This document shows positions 33,341-41,692 of a DNA stretch of 64,000 nt, in pieces. This DNA comes from Paractinoplanes brasiliensis (GTDB lineage Bacteria > Actinomycetota > Actinomycetes > Mycobacteriales > Micromonosporaceae). A program made the position numbers and the translations under genes. The DNA is taken from the NCBI RefSeq assembly GCF_004362215.1, contig NZ_SNWR01000002.1, positions 2,356,001 through 2,420,000 on the forward strand, read 5' to 3'. Position 1 is the stretch's first letter, and each line of letters starts with the position of its first letter. The notes beneath the pieces were generated by a model, which did not search any database, was not told where the DNA came from, and saw only the letters and a program-made list of their open reading frames with translations.

Positions 33341-34726
33341 TCAGCGGCGGAACTGGAACCAGTTGACGTTGACGAAATCGTTGGGCTGCCCGCTGGTGAA
33401 GGTCAGGAACACCGTGTGCCGCCCCGACACATTGCTGACGTTGCCCGGCACGGACCGCCAGCTCTGCCAGCCCCCGGTGTTACCGATGGCGAAGCTGCCG
33501 ATCGGCGCGTTGCTCCGGCTGTCGATGCGCACCTCGACCAGGCCGCTGATGCCTGCCGCGGCGCCCGACGCCACCCGGGCCACGAAGTCGCGCACCCCGC
33601 CCGAGCCGAACTCGACGTTGTCGAACTGCACCCAGTCGCCGTTGCGGACGGCCCCGATGTTCTGGCCACCCTCACTCGCGTTCTCGACGATCACGCCGGA
33701 CTGCGCGTTGAACGATTCGGCCTGGATCTGCCCGTACGCGTCCCGCACGCCCCCGGCCGGCGGGGTCGTCGGGGGTGTGGTCGGCGGCGTGGTGCCCCCG
33801 CCGCGGGTGTACACCGCCACGTAGTCGACCACCATCGGATGGCCGGGCACGGTGGCCGCTGTCGGCGTGCCGAAACCGGCGACACCGTTGGGGAAACCGC
33901 CGCCCATCGCCACGTTGAGCAGGATGTGGTAGCCGGCGTGGCTGGTCATGTTGGTCCAGTGCGGCTCGCCGATCTGGTTCTGGCTCACCGAGTGGTACTG
34001 CTGACCGTCGACGTACCACCGCAGCTGGTTCGGCGACACGCTGCGGTCCCACTCGAAGGCGTACGTGTGGAAGTTGCCCTGACAGGCCGAACCGGGGCAG
34101 GCCCGGCTGGCCCCGATGCCGTTGGTCTCGGCGCACGGCCCGCCCGGGTTGACGCCGCAGTGCAGCACACCCCAGACCGAGTTGAGGCCGTTGACGTTCT
34201 CCATGACGTCGAACTCGCCGATGGCCGGCCAGCTGTAGCGGTCCGAGCGGTACGGCGCGCCGAGCGCCCAGAACGCGGGCCAGTACCCGAGCGCCGCGTT
34301 GCCGGTGACGTTGGGCATCTGGATGCGGCCCTCGAGGCGCAGCACCCCGCCGGCCGGGGCCTTGAAGTCAGTGCGCTGCGTCTCGATACGCGCCGACGTC
34401 CACTGGCCGGAGCCGTTGCGCAGCGGCGTGATGCGCAGGTTGCCCGCGCCGTCGTGGGCGACGTTGCTGGTGCTGTTGGTGTACGTCTGGATCTCCCCGG
34501 TGCCCCACTGCGGCGGGCCGCCGGGATAGCTGGTGCCGGTGTCGATGATCCAGTTGGCGCCGTTGGGCAGGGTGCCCGCGGCGCCGGTGAAGTCGTCGGC
34601 CCAGACCTGGGTCCAGCCGCTGGGCGGTGGGGGCAGGGCCGCGTCGGCGGAAACGGCGATGGTGGCCGAACCGGCGACGGCGACGACGGCCGTCGCGACG
34701 GCCAGGAGACGGGTGCGGACAGTCAT
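33341..34726 (-). CDS. Secreted GH16 endo-beta-glucanase (laminarinase-type) with CBM6
   Basis: This 461-residue protein has an N-terminal Sec signal ending near ADAALP (residue 30). A GH16 jelly-roll catalytic domain (about 38-310) holds the motif GEFDVMEN, with nucleophile E171 and acid/base E176. A Thr/Pro linker (TTPPTTPPTTPPAGG) leads to a C-terminal CBM6 domain (about 328-461, IQAESFNAQSG ... VNWFQFRR). It should cleave beta-1,3 or mixed beta-1,3/1,4 glucans outside the cell, probably fungal or plant wall material. Cys pairs in the domain may form disulfides. It stands alone between the flotillin operon and the beta-lactamase gene and is followed by a hairpin terminator. Confidence 0.92.
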   Translation of the reverse strand: MTVRTRLLAVATAVVAVAGSATIAVSADAALPPPPSGWTQVWADDFTGAAGTLPNGANWIIDTGTSYPGGPPQWGTGEIQTYTNSTSNVAHDGAGNLRITPLRNGSGQWTSARIETQRTDFKAPAGGVLRLEGRIQMPNVTGNAALGYWPAFWALGAPYRSDRYSWPAIGEFDVMENVNGLNSVWGVLHCGVNPGGPCAETNGIGASRACPGSACQGNFHTYAFEWDRSVSPNQLRWYVDGQQYHSVSQNQIGEPHWTNMTSHAGYHILLNVAMGGGFPNGVAGFGTPTAATVPGHPMVVDYVAVYTRGGGTTPPTTPPTTPPAGGVRDAYGQIQAESFNAQSGVIVENASEGGQNIGAVRNGDWVQFDNVEFGSGGVRDFVARVASGAAAGISGLVEVRIDSRSNAPIGSFAIGNTGGWQSWRSVPGNVSNVSGRHTVFLTFTSGQPNDFVNVNWFQFRR

Positions 34727-34830
34727 GACACGCCCTTCTTCTCGGGCTTCGCACTCTGATGCCAGAAGTTTCAGACGTGTTGCACAACGGCGTCAAACAT
34801 GAACGGCAATCGATGCCCGAAGGGGCAACC

Positions 34831-36240
34831 TCACGGCTTCTTGTCGTTGGTGCGTGCCCGGCGGGACAGCAGTTCCACCAGGTCGACGCCGATCAGGTCG
34901 GTCCCGAGCTGCAGCCCCTGAGCGACGTTGCCGGCCACCGACCGGGTCAGCGCGGACGCGCCCTCGGTGGAGATGACGGTCATCTTGTCGATCGCTCCGA
35001 TGGGCCGGCTCGCCGCCTCCACCACCTGGGGCAGGACCTGGGCCAGCAGGTCGAGCACGGCCGCCTCGCCGTACTGCGCGAACGCCTCGGCCTTGAGCCG
35101 CATCGCCTCGGCGCCGCCCTGTCCGCGGGCCAGCGTCGCCGCGCCCTCGGCCTGCCCTTCCCGCTCGGTCGCCTCGGCCAGGGCCGAACGGCGGGCCCGT
35201 TCGCCCTCGCCGATCAGCCGGGACTGCTCGGCGGCGGCCTGCGCCTCGGCGATGGTGGCCTGCCGGCGGGCGTCCGCGGCGAGCACGTCCGCGCTGCGGG
35301 CCGCCTCGGCCGCCTGTTCCACCCGGTAGCGCTCGGCGTCGGCCGGCCGCCGTACCTCGATGTCGAGTTCCCGCTCCTTGAGCTCGGCCCGGCGCTCCGC
35401 GAGCTTCTGCCGCTCGGAGACGACACCCTGCTTCTGCTGGGCCTCGGCGAGCGGTCCGGCCGCCGCCGAGCGGGCTCGGGCCGCCTCGACCTCGGCCTGG
35501 ATCTGCGCCTTCTTGAGCTGCAGGTTGCGCTCGGCGGTGGCGATCGCTTCCTCGGCCAGCAACCGGGCCTCCTCGGAGGCCTGGGTGGCTATCGCCTCGG
35601 CGATCGCCGCGTCCTTGAGGATCCGGGCCGCCTCCGGACGGCCCAGGTCCTGCAGGTAACTGCCCTCGGTGAGGATGTCCTGCACCTGGAACGTGTCCAG
35701 GACCAGGCCCTGGTTGGTCATCGAGTGCTCGGCCTCCTCGGCGACCGCGTTGGCGAACGCGACCCGGTCACCGATGATCTCCTCGATGGTGAGCCGGCCG
35801 ACGATCGCCCGCAGCGAACCGGCCAGCACCTCGCGGGTGAACTGCTCGATCTCGTGCTGCTGATGCAGGAAGCGCTGGGCGGCCGCGCGCACCGCGTCCT
35901 CGGTCCCGCCGACCTTGACGATCGCCACGCCGTGCAGGTTGGCCCGGATGCCCTGCTTGCTGACGGCGCCCTGGATGTCGACGGAGATCCGCCGGCTGGA
36001 CAGGTCCAGCGACTGCTTGCGCTGCACGACCGGCAGCACGAAGACCGAGGCGCCCATCACGACCTTCTGACCGGACAGGTCGGTGAAGCGGCCACCTTGC
36101 GAGTCGGTGACCGACTGGCCCCGGCGGCCGGTGATGATGAAGGCCTCGTTGGGCCCGGCAACCTTGATCCGGGAAAGTACGAACATCACGACGAGAATCA
36201 GGACCAGCACGCCGCCGGCAGTGGCGATCAGCACGGACAC
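34831..36240 (-). CDS. Flotillin-like SPFH-domain membrane scaffold protein
   Basis: This 469-residue protein has an N-terminal membrane helix (about 3-24), an SPFH/band-7 domain (about 25-200) and a long Ala/Glu-rich coiled coil (about 200-365) with many AxAEA-type repeats, closing with a C-terminal hydrophobic segment. This is the flotillin layout, which organises membrane microdomains as large oligomers. I chose GTG 36240 because GGAG lies six bases before it and the membrane helix starts directly after; the longer in-frame ORF overlaps the upstream gene. It is preceded by an NfeD-like gene 13 bases upstream, a conserved flotillin partnership. A short TGCCC-GAAG-GGGCA hairpin follows the stop at 34814-34827. 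Confidence 0.92.
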   Translation of the reverse strand: MSVLIATAGGVLVLILVVMFVLSRIKVAGPNEAFIITGRRGQSVTDSQGGRFTDLSGQKVVMGASVFVLPVVQRKQSLDLSSRRISVDIQGAVSKQGIRANLHGVAIVKVGGTEDAVRAAAQRFLHQQHEIEQFTREVLAGSLRAIVGRLTIEEIIGDRVAFANAVAEEAEHSMTNQGLVLDTFQVQDILTEGSYLQDLGRPEAARILKDAAIAEAIATQASEEARLLAEEAIATAERNLQLKKAQIQAEVEAARARSAAAGPLAEAQQKQGVVSERQKLAERRAELKERELDIEVRRPADAERYRVEQAAEAARSADVLAADARRQATIAEAQAAAEQSRLIGEGERARRSALAEATEREGQAEGAATLARGQGGAEAMRLKAEAFAQYGEAAVLDLLAQVLPQVVEAASRPIGAIDKMTVISTEGASALTRSVAGNVAQGLQLGTDLIGVDLVELLSRRARTNDKKP

Positions 36241-36253
36241 TTCGGACTCCTTG

Positions 36254-36589
36254 TCAGGTGGTTGCGGCCGGTGGGAACGGTTCGACAACAACGCCGGCGT
36301 GACTGGGCGCCTCGACCACGAAGACCGCGGCGCCCATGGGCAGGGCGTGGGCGGCACGGGCGTGCAACTTGACCGGCTGACCGGCCACCCGCACCAGGAC
36401 CTCGCCGTACCCGTGCTCGGAGATCGGGGTGACGACCACGCCGATCGTGCCGACGAGATCGGTCCGCGCCGGTGTGGCATCGGTCGGGATGTTGCGGGCC
36501 CAGCGCGAGAGCCGGACAGCGACGAGCCAGGCGAACGGCAGCGCGGCCAGCGCCCCGAACAGCAGGAGGGCCCGGGCCGAGCCGTCCAT
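36254..36589 (-). CDS. NfeD-like OB-fold membrane protein, flotillin partner
   Basis: This 111-residue protein has one N-terminal membrane helix (residues about 6-26) followed by a small beta-barrel (about 43-108). The pattern DLVGTIGVVVTPI...GYGEVLVRVAGQPVKLHARA is typical of the soluble OB-fold domain of short NfeD proteins. Such proteins are usually co-encoded with flotillins and help in membrane domain function. The ATG at 36589 is preceded by GGAGAG; a TTG immediately upstream is also in frame but less likely. The next gene (flotillin) starts 13 bases downstream, so both are on one mRNA. Confidence 0.82.
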   Translation of the reverse strand: MDGSARALLLFGALAALPFAWLVAVRLSRWARNIPTDATPARTDLVGTIGVVVTPISEHGYGEVLVRVAGQPVKLHARAAHALPMGAAVFVVEAPSHAGVVVEPFPPAATT

Positions 36590-36601
36590 CAACGCTCTCC
36601 G

Positions 36602-36724
36602 CTACCTGTCACACCAGGACCGGACCTCGTCGTCGTTGAGCAAGCGGAGCAGCGCGGCGTTCAGGGCGAAGGTCAGGACGGGCCGGGCGGGCTCGGGATT
36701 CTGCTGGACATCGGCTTCGTACAA
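36602..36724 (-). CDS. Possible 40-residue small protein leading the NfeD/flotillin operon
   Basis: A short ORF starts at TTG 36724, eight bases after a strong AAGGAGG site, and ends at TAG 36602-36604, 12 bases before the NfeD start. The product reads as YEADVQQNPEPARPVL, then an amphipathic LTFALNAALLRLL helix, and a DDEVRSWCDR tail. It has no membrane helix and I know no family. The strong ribosome site, close spacing to the next gene and non-random composition support it; the TTG start and small size weaken it. It could be a regulatory leader peptide or a small partner. Confidence 0.5.
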   Translation of the reverse strand: MYEADVQQNPEPARPVLTFALNAALLRLLNDDEVRSWCDR

Positions 36725-36807
36725 GAGAAACGCCTCCTTCGGCAACCGTCGACTGTGGCCGGTCGGGACTCATGTGGTCGAGTGTGAGCGGCCGAGGGTG
36801 AGCTATC

Positions 36808-36829
36808 CATGCCGCATGTGTGCGGCATG
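36808..36829. promoter_or_regulatory. Perfect 9-base inverted repeat at the start of the histidine kinase gene
   Basis: The arms catgccgca (36808-36816) and tgcggcatg (36821-36829) are exact complements around a tgtg spacer. The site lies between the divergent flotillin operon and the kinase gene and includes the first possible kinase start codon. It could be an operator for the neighbouring LuxR-type regulator or another dimeric repressor. It could also be an RNA hairpin at the start site. Confidence 0.6.
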
Positions 36830-38080
36830 GACCGGGCACCGGGCGCGTGCCAGACTGCGGGCGTGGACGGCGAGCCGGATCTGCTTCGGACGGTCGACCT
36901 GCACCAGCGGATCCGGGCGATCACCACCGGCGTGATCCTGCTGTCCCGGGTCGGCACGCTGGCCATGGTCGGACTGAGCATCGTGGCGCTGGCCCGGGTC
37001 GACGGCTACACCAACAAGGCGGGGGCCACGGCCGTCTACCTTGCCGTCGCGTTCTGGAGCGTGATTTTCGTGCCGGTCGTGGCCAGGCGCGACCCCATCC
37101 CGTACGGGGTCCTGGCGGTCGACGTCGTGATCACCTCGACCGCCGCCGCCCTCTTGCCGTGGACGCTGACCGAAGAGGCGTTCTCCACGGTGGCCGTGCC
37201 CGACTTCGAGCCGGTCGGCGTGTCGACCGCGGTCGCCGTGGCACTGTCCACCGCGTCGTGGCGGGCCACCACGGCCGGATGCCTCACGCTCGGGCTCGGG
37301 TTCTCCCTGGCGATGCTGGCTTCCCCGGACTACTTCGAGGTGGCTTCCACGGCCAACATCGTCGGCTGGCAGGTGGTCACGGCCGCCTGCTGCTGCCTGT
37401 TCATGCGCCGGCTGCGGGCGATCGCGGACGCGGTCGACACGGCCACCGACCGGGTCATCGCCGCGCGGGAACGCGTCGCCGCCCGGCGCAGCCAGGACGA
37501 GGAACGGATGCGCCACTTCCAGGAGCAGCTGCTGCGGCACCGGGCTCTGCACGACGGCCCGTTGCGGCTGCTGACCGCGATCGCCGGGCAGGGGCCGGCC
37601 GGCCATCCCGACCCCCGGGTACGCAACCAGGCCGCGATCAGCGCCAACGTGCTGCGCGGCACCACCCCGGACGACCCGGACGGCTCCCTCACCGAGCTCT
37701 CGCTCGCGCTCATCGAGGCCGGCAACGACAGCGCCACCCAGGGCCTGCGGGTGGAGTACCACTTCGCCAACCTGCCCGGCACGCTCCCGCCCGAGGTGCT
37801 GCGGGCGTTCCGGCACGCCGCCGGTGAGGCCTTGGCCAACGTCGCCCGGCACGCCGGCAGCGACCGGGTCCGGCTGACCGCGTTGTCCGACCGGCAGCCC
37901 ACGCCGACCATCACGGTCGCCGTCGTCGACCAGGGCAAGGGCTTCGATCCGGAGTCGACGCCGCTCGGCTACGGCATCCGGCAGTCCATCACCGCGCGCA
38001 TGCACGAGGTCGGCGGGGCGGCCGGCGTCGACAGCCATCCCGGCCAGGGCACCCGCGTCGACCTGCGATGGCCGGCATGA
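36809..38080 (+). CDS. NarL-type system sensor histidine kinase
   Basis: Up to 423 residues. Five or six membrane helices (about 40-200) form an integral sensor. A cytoplasmic helix holds the presumed phosphoacceptor in RHRALHDGPLRLL. A compact HATPase domain follows with GEALANVARHAG, DQGKGFDPES and LGYGIRQS. This is the layout of kinases that pair with LuxR/NarL-type regulators, and the next gene is one, overlapping by 13 bases. The start is uncertain. ATG 36809 has GGTGAG six bases upstream but lies inside a perfect palindrome; GTG 36863, at VDGEPDLLRTV, is an alternative. The signal is unknown. Confidence 0.85.
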   Translation: MPHVCGMDRAPGACQTAGVDGEPDLLRTVDLHQRIRAITTGVILLSRVGTLAMVGLSIVALARVDGYTNKAGATAVYLAVAFWSVIFVPVVARRDPIPYGVLAVDVVITSTAAALLPWTLTEEAFSTVAVPDFEPVGVSTAVAVALSTASWRATTAGCLTLGLGFSLAMLASPDYFEVASTANIVGWQVVTAACCCLFMRRLRAIADAVDTATDRVIAARERVAARRSQDEERMRHFQEQLLRHRALHDGPLRLLTAIAGQGPAGHPDPRVRNQAAISANVLRGTTPDDPDGSLTELSLALIEAGNDSATQGLRVEYHFANLPGTLPPEVLRAFRHAAGEALANVARHAGSDRVRLTALSDRQPTPTITVAVVDQGKGFDPESTPLGYGIRQSITARMHEVGGAAGVDSHPGQGTRVDLRWPA

Positions 38081-38685
38081 TCCGGGTCGCCGTCGTCGAC
38101 AACGACAAGCTGGTGCCGGCCGGTCTGCGCGCTCTGCTCGCCGGAACCGGGGACATCCGGGTGGTGCACGCCGCCACCAGCCTGACCGAGCATCTCGCGG
38201 CCGCGCCCGAGGCCGACGTCGTCCTGCTCGACCTGCGCCTCGAGGACGGCACCGAGGCGGCGGCCAACGTCGCGGCTCTGCGGCGCCGGGGCGTACGGGT
38301 GCTGGTCCTCTCGGTGCACGGCGACAGGCGGCACGTCCGCGCCACCGTCCGGGCCGGCGCCGGCGGCTACCTGGTCAAGGACGACGACGCCGTCAAGCTG
38401 ACCGAGGCCATCCGCAACGTCCACGACGGGCAACCGGCTCTCACGGCCGAGCTGATGACCATCATCAACGACGATCCGCCCGAGCTGTCGCCGCAGGAGG
38501 CCCGAGCCCTTTACCTGTACGGCACCGGCAGCACCCTGGCCGCCACGGCTCGCCGCATGGGCGTCACGATCCCGACCGTACGCTCGTACCTGACCCGCAT
38601 CCGCTCCAAGTGGGCCGCCATCGACGAACCGGTCGACGACGTCCGCACCCTGATCGACCAGTACCAGCCCCGCCCCGACCGTTGA
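38068..38685 (+). CDS. LuxR/NarL-family response regulator
   Basis: This 205-residue regulator has a receiver domain with D11, phosphoacceptor D55 (VVLLDLRL) and K104 (YLVKDD). A C-terminal HTH runs from about 148 to 195 (LSPQEARALYLYGTGSTLAATARRMGVTIPTVRSYLTRIRSKW); its spacing differs from a textbook GerE domain, but the layout is the same. It overlaps the kinase stop, so it is translationally coupled to its partner. Its targets are unknown. A 22-base palindrome at the kinase start is a candidate site. Confidence 0.9.
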   Translation: MAGMIRVAVVDNDKLVPAGLRALLAGTGDIRVVHAATSLTEHLAAAPEADVVLLDLRLEDGTEAAANVAALRRRGVRVLVLSVHGDRRHVRATVRAGAGGYLVKDDDAVKLTEAIRNVHDGQPALTAELMTIINDDPPELSPQEARALYLYGTGSTLAATARRMGVTIPTVRSYLTRIRSKWAAIDEPVDDVRTLIDQYQPRPDR

Positions 38686-38778
38686 ACGTCCTGCGCGAAT
38701 CGGGGAAGGATCAGCCGGCCGATGCCACGGCGGGCTCAGTGCCGCACCGATATCTGACGGACGGAACCGTGCGCTCCG

Positions 38779-39297
38779 TCAGGAGGTCGGCGAAGGCGCA
38801 GCGCTTTCCGAGGGGGCCGGAGTGCTTCCGCCCCAGGGCCGGCCGTATTTGCCCGGCCCGTGACCGCCGGGACCGAAGCCGCCGTGGCCATGACCGCCGG
38901 GACCGTGACCACCAGGGCCGCGCCAGCCCTCGGGACGGTCCGGGGCCACGGTGACCGAGGTGGCGTCCAGCGAGACGCCGTCGGGGTTCACCGTGCCCTC
39001 GGCGTGCACCCGGACGCCCTCCTTGACGTCGGACGGCACGGTCGCGATGTTGATCTGGCGGGTGAAGCCCTGGGAGTCGACGATCAGGATGCGGCCGCCG
39101 CCGGCTGATTCGACCGTGCCCCACAGGTGCGCCTGACGCGGGGTGCCGGCCGAGGGGGATGCGGACGCGGACGGGGACGGATCGGCCTGGGCCAGGCCGG
39201 CAACACCCAGGGCGAGCCCGCCCCCGGCGACGACGGCGATCGCGACCCGGCTGAACCGGCCGGCTCTGGTTACGGAGTCAGGCAGCAGCAGTTTCAA
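38779..39297 (-). CDS. Secreted DUF5666-like beta-barrel protein with Gly/His-rich tail
   Basis: This 172-residue preprotein has a membrane-spanning signal (about 18-38) ending at AQADP. A Ser/Ala/Pro spacer is followed by a small OB-like domain (about 58-120, LWGTVESAGGGRILIVDS ... AEGTVNPDG) typical of DUF5666. A tail made of GGHGPGGHGHGG-type repeats could bind metal ions. It is divergent from a two-component system, and the 155-base gap holds two paired direct repeats typical of OmpR-family sites. It is therefore probably under control of that system and exported to the envelope. The biochemical role is unknown. Confidence 0.75.
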   Translation of the reverse strand: MKLLLPDSVTRAGRFSRVAIAVVAGGGLALGVAGLAQADPSPSASASPSAGTPRQAHLWGTVESAGGGRILIVDSQGFTRQINIATVPSDVKEGVRVHAEGTVNPDGVSLDATSVTVAPDRPEGWRGPGGHGPGGHGHGGFGPGGHGPGKYGRPWGGSTPAPSESAAPSPTS

Positions 39298-39364
39298 CGT
39301 CAGCTTCTCCTCGATCAGGGCGCCACCGCGGCCGGGGCGCCTGACACCACGCTGAACCGCCCGT

Positions 39365-39408
39365 CTGAAGAGGACCTGAAGCGGACCGCTTCTTCAGCCG
39401 TTCTTCAG
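39365..39408. promoter_or_regulatory. Two mirror-image 11-base-spaced direct repeats (OmpR-type operator)
   Basis: CTGAAG occurs at 39365-39370 and again 11 bases later at 39376-39381. Its complement CTTCAG occurs at 39392-39397 and again 11 bases later at 39403-39408. One-turn direct repeats are how OmpR-family dimers bind DNA. The mirror arrangement would place one dimer facing each divergent gene. The site lies in the 155-base gap between the DUF5666-like gene and the response regulator gene, suggesting autoregulation and co-regulation. Confidence 0.75.
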
Positions 39409-39452
39409 CCTCGTGACGGCGCAGCCACAGCCGCCGCCGTCAGACTGAGCCG

Positions 39453-40118
39453 ATGGTCGCCCGGGTGCTGGTGGTGGAGGACGAGGAGGCTATCCGCGAC
39501 CCGCTCACGGCGGCGTTGCGGGCGGCCGGTCACGAGGTCCGGGCATGCGCCGACGGGGCCGGCTTCGAGGCGGTGGTCGACGCCTTCCGGCCCGACCTGA
39601 CGCTGCTCGACGTGCACCTGCCCGGCGGCCGGGACGGTTTCGAGCTGGCCCGGGTGCTGAGCGGCCGCAGCGACTGCGCCGTGCTGATGGTGACCGCCCG
39701 CGACGCCGTCGCCGACCGGCTAGCCGGGTTCGGGGCGGGCGCCGACGACTACGTGGTCAAGCCGTTCGCGACCGCCGAGGTGCTGGCCCGGGTCGCGGCC
39801 GTGCTGCGCCGGCTGGGGCGGGTGCCGTCCACGGTGCAGGTCGCCGACCTGATCGTCGACGAGGGTGCGCGGATCGCCACCCGGGCCGGGCACCCCCTGC
39901 CCCTGACCGGCACCGAGTTCAAGCTGCTGGCGTATCTGACCGGGCACCGCGGCCGGATCCTGTCCAAGACGCAGCTGCTGACCCAGGTCTGGGGGTACGA
40001 CGAGTACGACCCCAACCTGGTCGAGGTGCACGTCAGCGCCCTGCGCCGCAAGCTCGAACAGCACGGACCGCGCCTGATCCACACCGCCCGCGGTCTCGGC
40101 TACGTCCTGCGGCCATGA
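39453..40118 (+). CDS. OmpR/PhoB-family response regulator
   Basis: This 221-residue regulator has the receiver residues E9/D10/E11, phosphoacceptor D53 in LTLLDVHLP and K103 in VVKPF, followed by a winged-helix DNA-binding domain (about 125-220, LTGTEFKLLAYLTGHRGRI ... VSALRRKLE). Its stop overlaps the start of the sensor kinase as ATGA. Paired 11-base direct repeats upstream (39365-39408) are its likely binding site. The adjacent divergent secreted DUF5666-like gene is a probable target. Confidence 0.92.
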   Translation: MVARVLVVEDEEAIRDPLTAALRAAGHEVRACADGAGFEAVVDAFRPDLTLLDVHLPGGRDGFELARVLSGRSDCAVLMVTARDAVADRLAGFGAGADDYVVKPFATAEVLARVAAVLRRLGRVPSTVQVADLIVDEGARIATRAGHPLPLTGTEFKLLAYLTGHRGRILSKTQLLTQVWGYDEYDPNLVEVHVSALRRKLEQHGPRLIHTARGLGYVLRP

Positions 40119-41548
40119 CAGGGCCGTCACCAGCACGGGCCGCGGCCGTCACGAAGCCGGCTTCACTGCGGGCGCGGATCCGTGCGGCCGCGAGAGGGCC
40201 GGCGTCGCTGCGGGGACGGGTCACCCTGGGTGTGCTCGTCCTGCTCGCGCTGATCCTGGCCGGGCTGTTCACCGCGGTCGACGTGGCCCTGTCGTCCCGG
40301 CTGCACGCCGACGCCCGCACCCGGCTCACCGACCGGATGGCCCTGGCCGAGCAGCTGCAGGGCACGCTGAGCATGCAGCGGCTGGCCGACCGGCTGCGGG
40401 GCGACGGCGTGGTCGTACGCCTGTGCACGGCCGACGGTTCCGCCTGCGCCACCGCCGCCTCCGACGCGCCGCCGCCGGGGGCCGGCCGTCGCTGGGGGTC
40501 ACGGCCGGGGCGGCCCGCGATGACCCGAACCGCCGCCGTGCCGGTGGAGACGGCGGGCAGCGTGATCTTCGTACGACAGAACCTGGCCGGCGATCAGGTG
40601 CTGACCCTGAGCCTCGACACCACGCAGATCACCGACGCCGTCCAGCGGCTGATCGTGTTCGAGGTCGCCGGGGGCGTGCTTGCCCTGGTGCTGGCCGGTT
40701 TCGCCTCGGCGCGGATCTCGCGGGCGGCGCTGCGGCCACTGGACGACATGACCACGCTGGCCCGCCAGATCGCGGCGGGTGACCGGGGGCAGCGGCTCGA
40801 CCCGCCCCGGTCCGACACTGAGCTGGGGCGTACGGCCGCGGCGTTCGACGCCATGCTCGACGAGCTGGAGGCGGGCGAGGTGCGGATGCGCTCGTTCCTC
40901 AGCGACGCTTCGCACGAGTTGCGCACCCCGCTGGCCGGCCTGCAGGCCAACGCCGAGCTGCTGCTGCGCGAGAACCCGGACCGCGAGCAGCGGGAACGGA
41001 TCGCCGTGGCGATGGTCCGCGAGTCGAGGCGGGCCGCCCGGCTGGTCGACGACCTGCTCACGACGGCCCGGCTCGGGCAGGGGCTGCCGCTGGTGGCCGA
41101 GCGGGTCGATCTGCTCGTGCTCGCCGGGACCGAGGCAGACCGGGCGCGATCGCTGTCGCCCGCGCTGACCTTCGACGTCGCCGGCGAGCCCGGCCTGTTC
41201 GTGGACGGCGACCCCGTACGGCTCGGGCAGATCGTCACCAACCTGCTGGACAACGCCCGTCACGCCACTCCGCGCGGCGGCACGGTCTCGGTGCTCGTCC
41301 GCCGGCACGGCCCGCGGGTGCGGCTCGAGGTCAGCGACACCGGTCCGGGCGTGCCCCCGGAGGAACGCACGCTGATCTTCGAGCGCTTCGGCCGCGGCGA
41401 CGCCTCCCGCTCGCGGCACACCGGCGGCGCCGGGCTGGGCCTGCCGATCGCACGCGGCCTGGCCGAGGCCCACGGCGGGCAGCTGACCTACGCCGACGCC
41501 GGCCCGGGCGCGACCTTCCGCCTCGACCTCCCGGCGGCGGCCGGCTGA
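40115..41548 (+). CDS. Sensor histidine kinase with HAMP domain, partner of the upstream regulator
   Basis: This 477-residue kinase has a membrane helix at about 36-58, an extracellular loop with two Cys (LCTADGSACATA) and a second helix at about 182-203. A HAMP linker (about 204-260) is followed by a HisKA H-box FLSDASHELRTPLAGL and an HATPase domain with NLLDNARHATPRGG, DTGPGVPPEE and GAGLGLPIARGL. ATG 40115 overlaps the regulator stop, so the pair is coupled. The two Cys in the sensor could respond to redox state or metal, but no ligand is indicated. Confidence 0.92.
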   Translation: MTGPSPARAAAVTKPASLRARIRAAARGPASLRGRVTLGVLVLLALILAGLFTAVDVALSSRLHADARTRLTDRMALAEQLQGTLSMQRLADRLRGDGVVVRLCTADGSACATAASDAPPPGAGRRWGSRPGRPAMTRTAAVPVETAGSVIFVRQNLAGDQVLTLSLDTTQITDAVQRLIVFEVAGGVLALVLAGFASARISRAALRPLDDMTTLARQIAAGDRGQRLDPPRSDTELGRTAAAFDAMLDELEAGEVRMRSFLSDASHELRTPLAGLQANAELLLRENPDREQRERIAVAMVRESRRAARLVDDLLTTARLGQGLPLVAERVDLLVLAGTEADRARSLSPALTFDVAGEPGLFVDGDPVRLGQIVTNLLDNARHATPRGGTVSVLVRRHGPRVRLEVSDTGPGVPPEERTLIFERFGRGDASRSRHTGGAGLGLPIARGLAEAHGGQLTYADAGPGATFRLDLPAAAG

Positions 41549-41554
41549 ACGGCC

Positions 41555-41692
41555 GGGCCGGCGAGGACCAGCGGACACCCGGCCGGCCGGACACCCGGGC
41601 CGGCGAGGACCAGCGAACACACGGACGGGCAGGCCGGCGAGGAGCAGCGGGATCATGCCGCCGGTTGGACGCGCAGGCCGGCGAGGACCAGG
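41555..41692. repeat. Direct repeats derived from the 3' end of the TetR gene
   Basis: Four copies of a ggccggcgagga(c/g)cag core lie at about 41555, 41597, 41631 and 41675. The last is the coding sequence for the TetR C-terminal LVLAGL; the others lie beyond its stop in the convergent gap. They look like partial duplications of the gene end. Confidence 0.7.
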
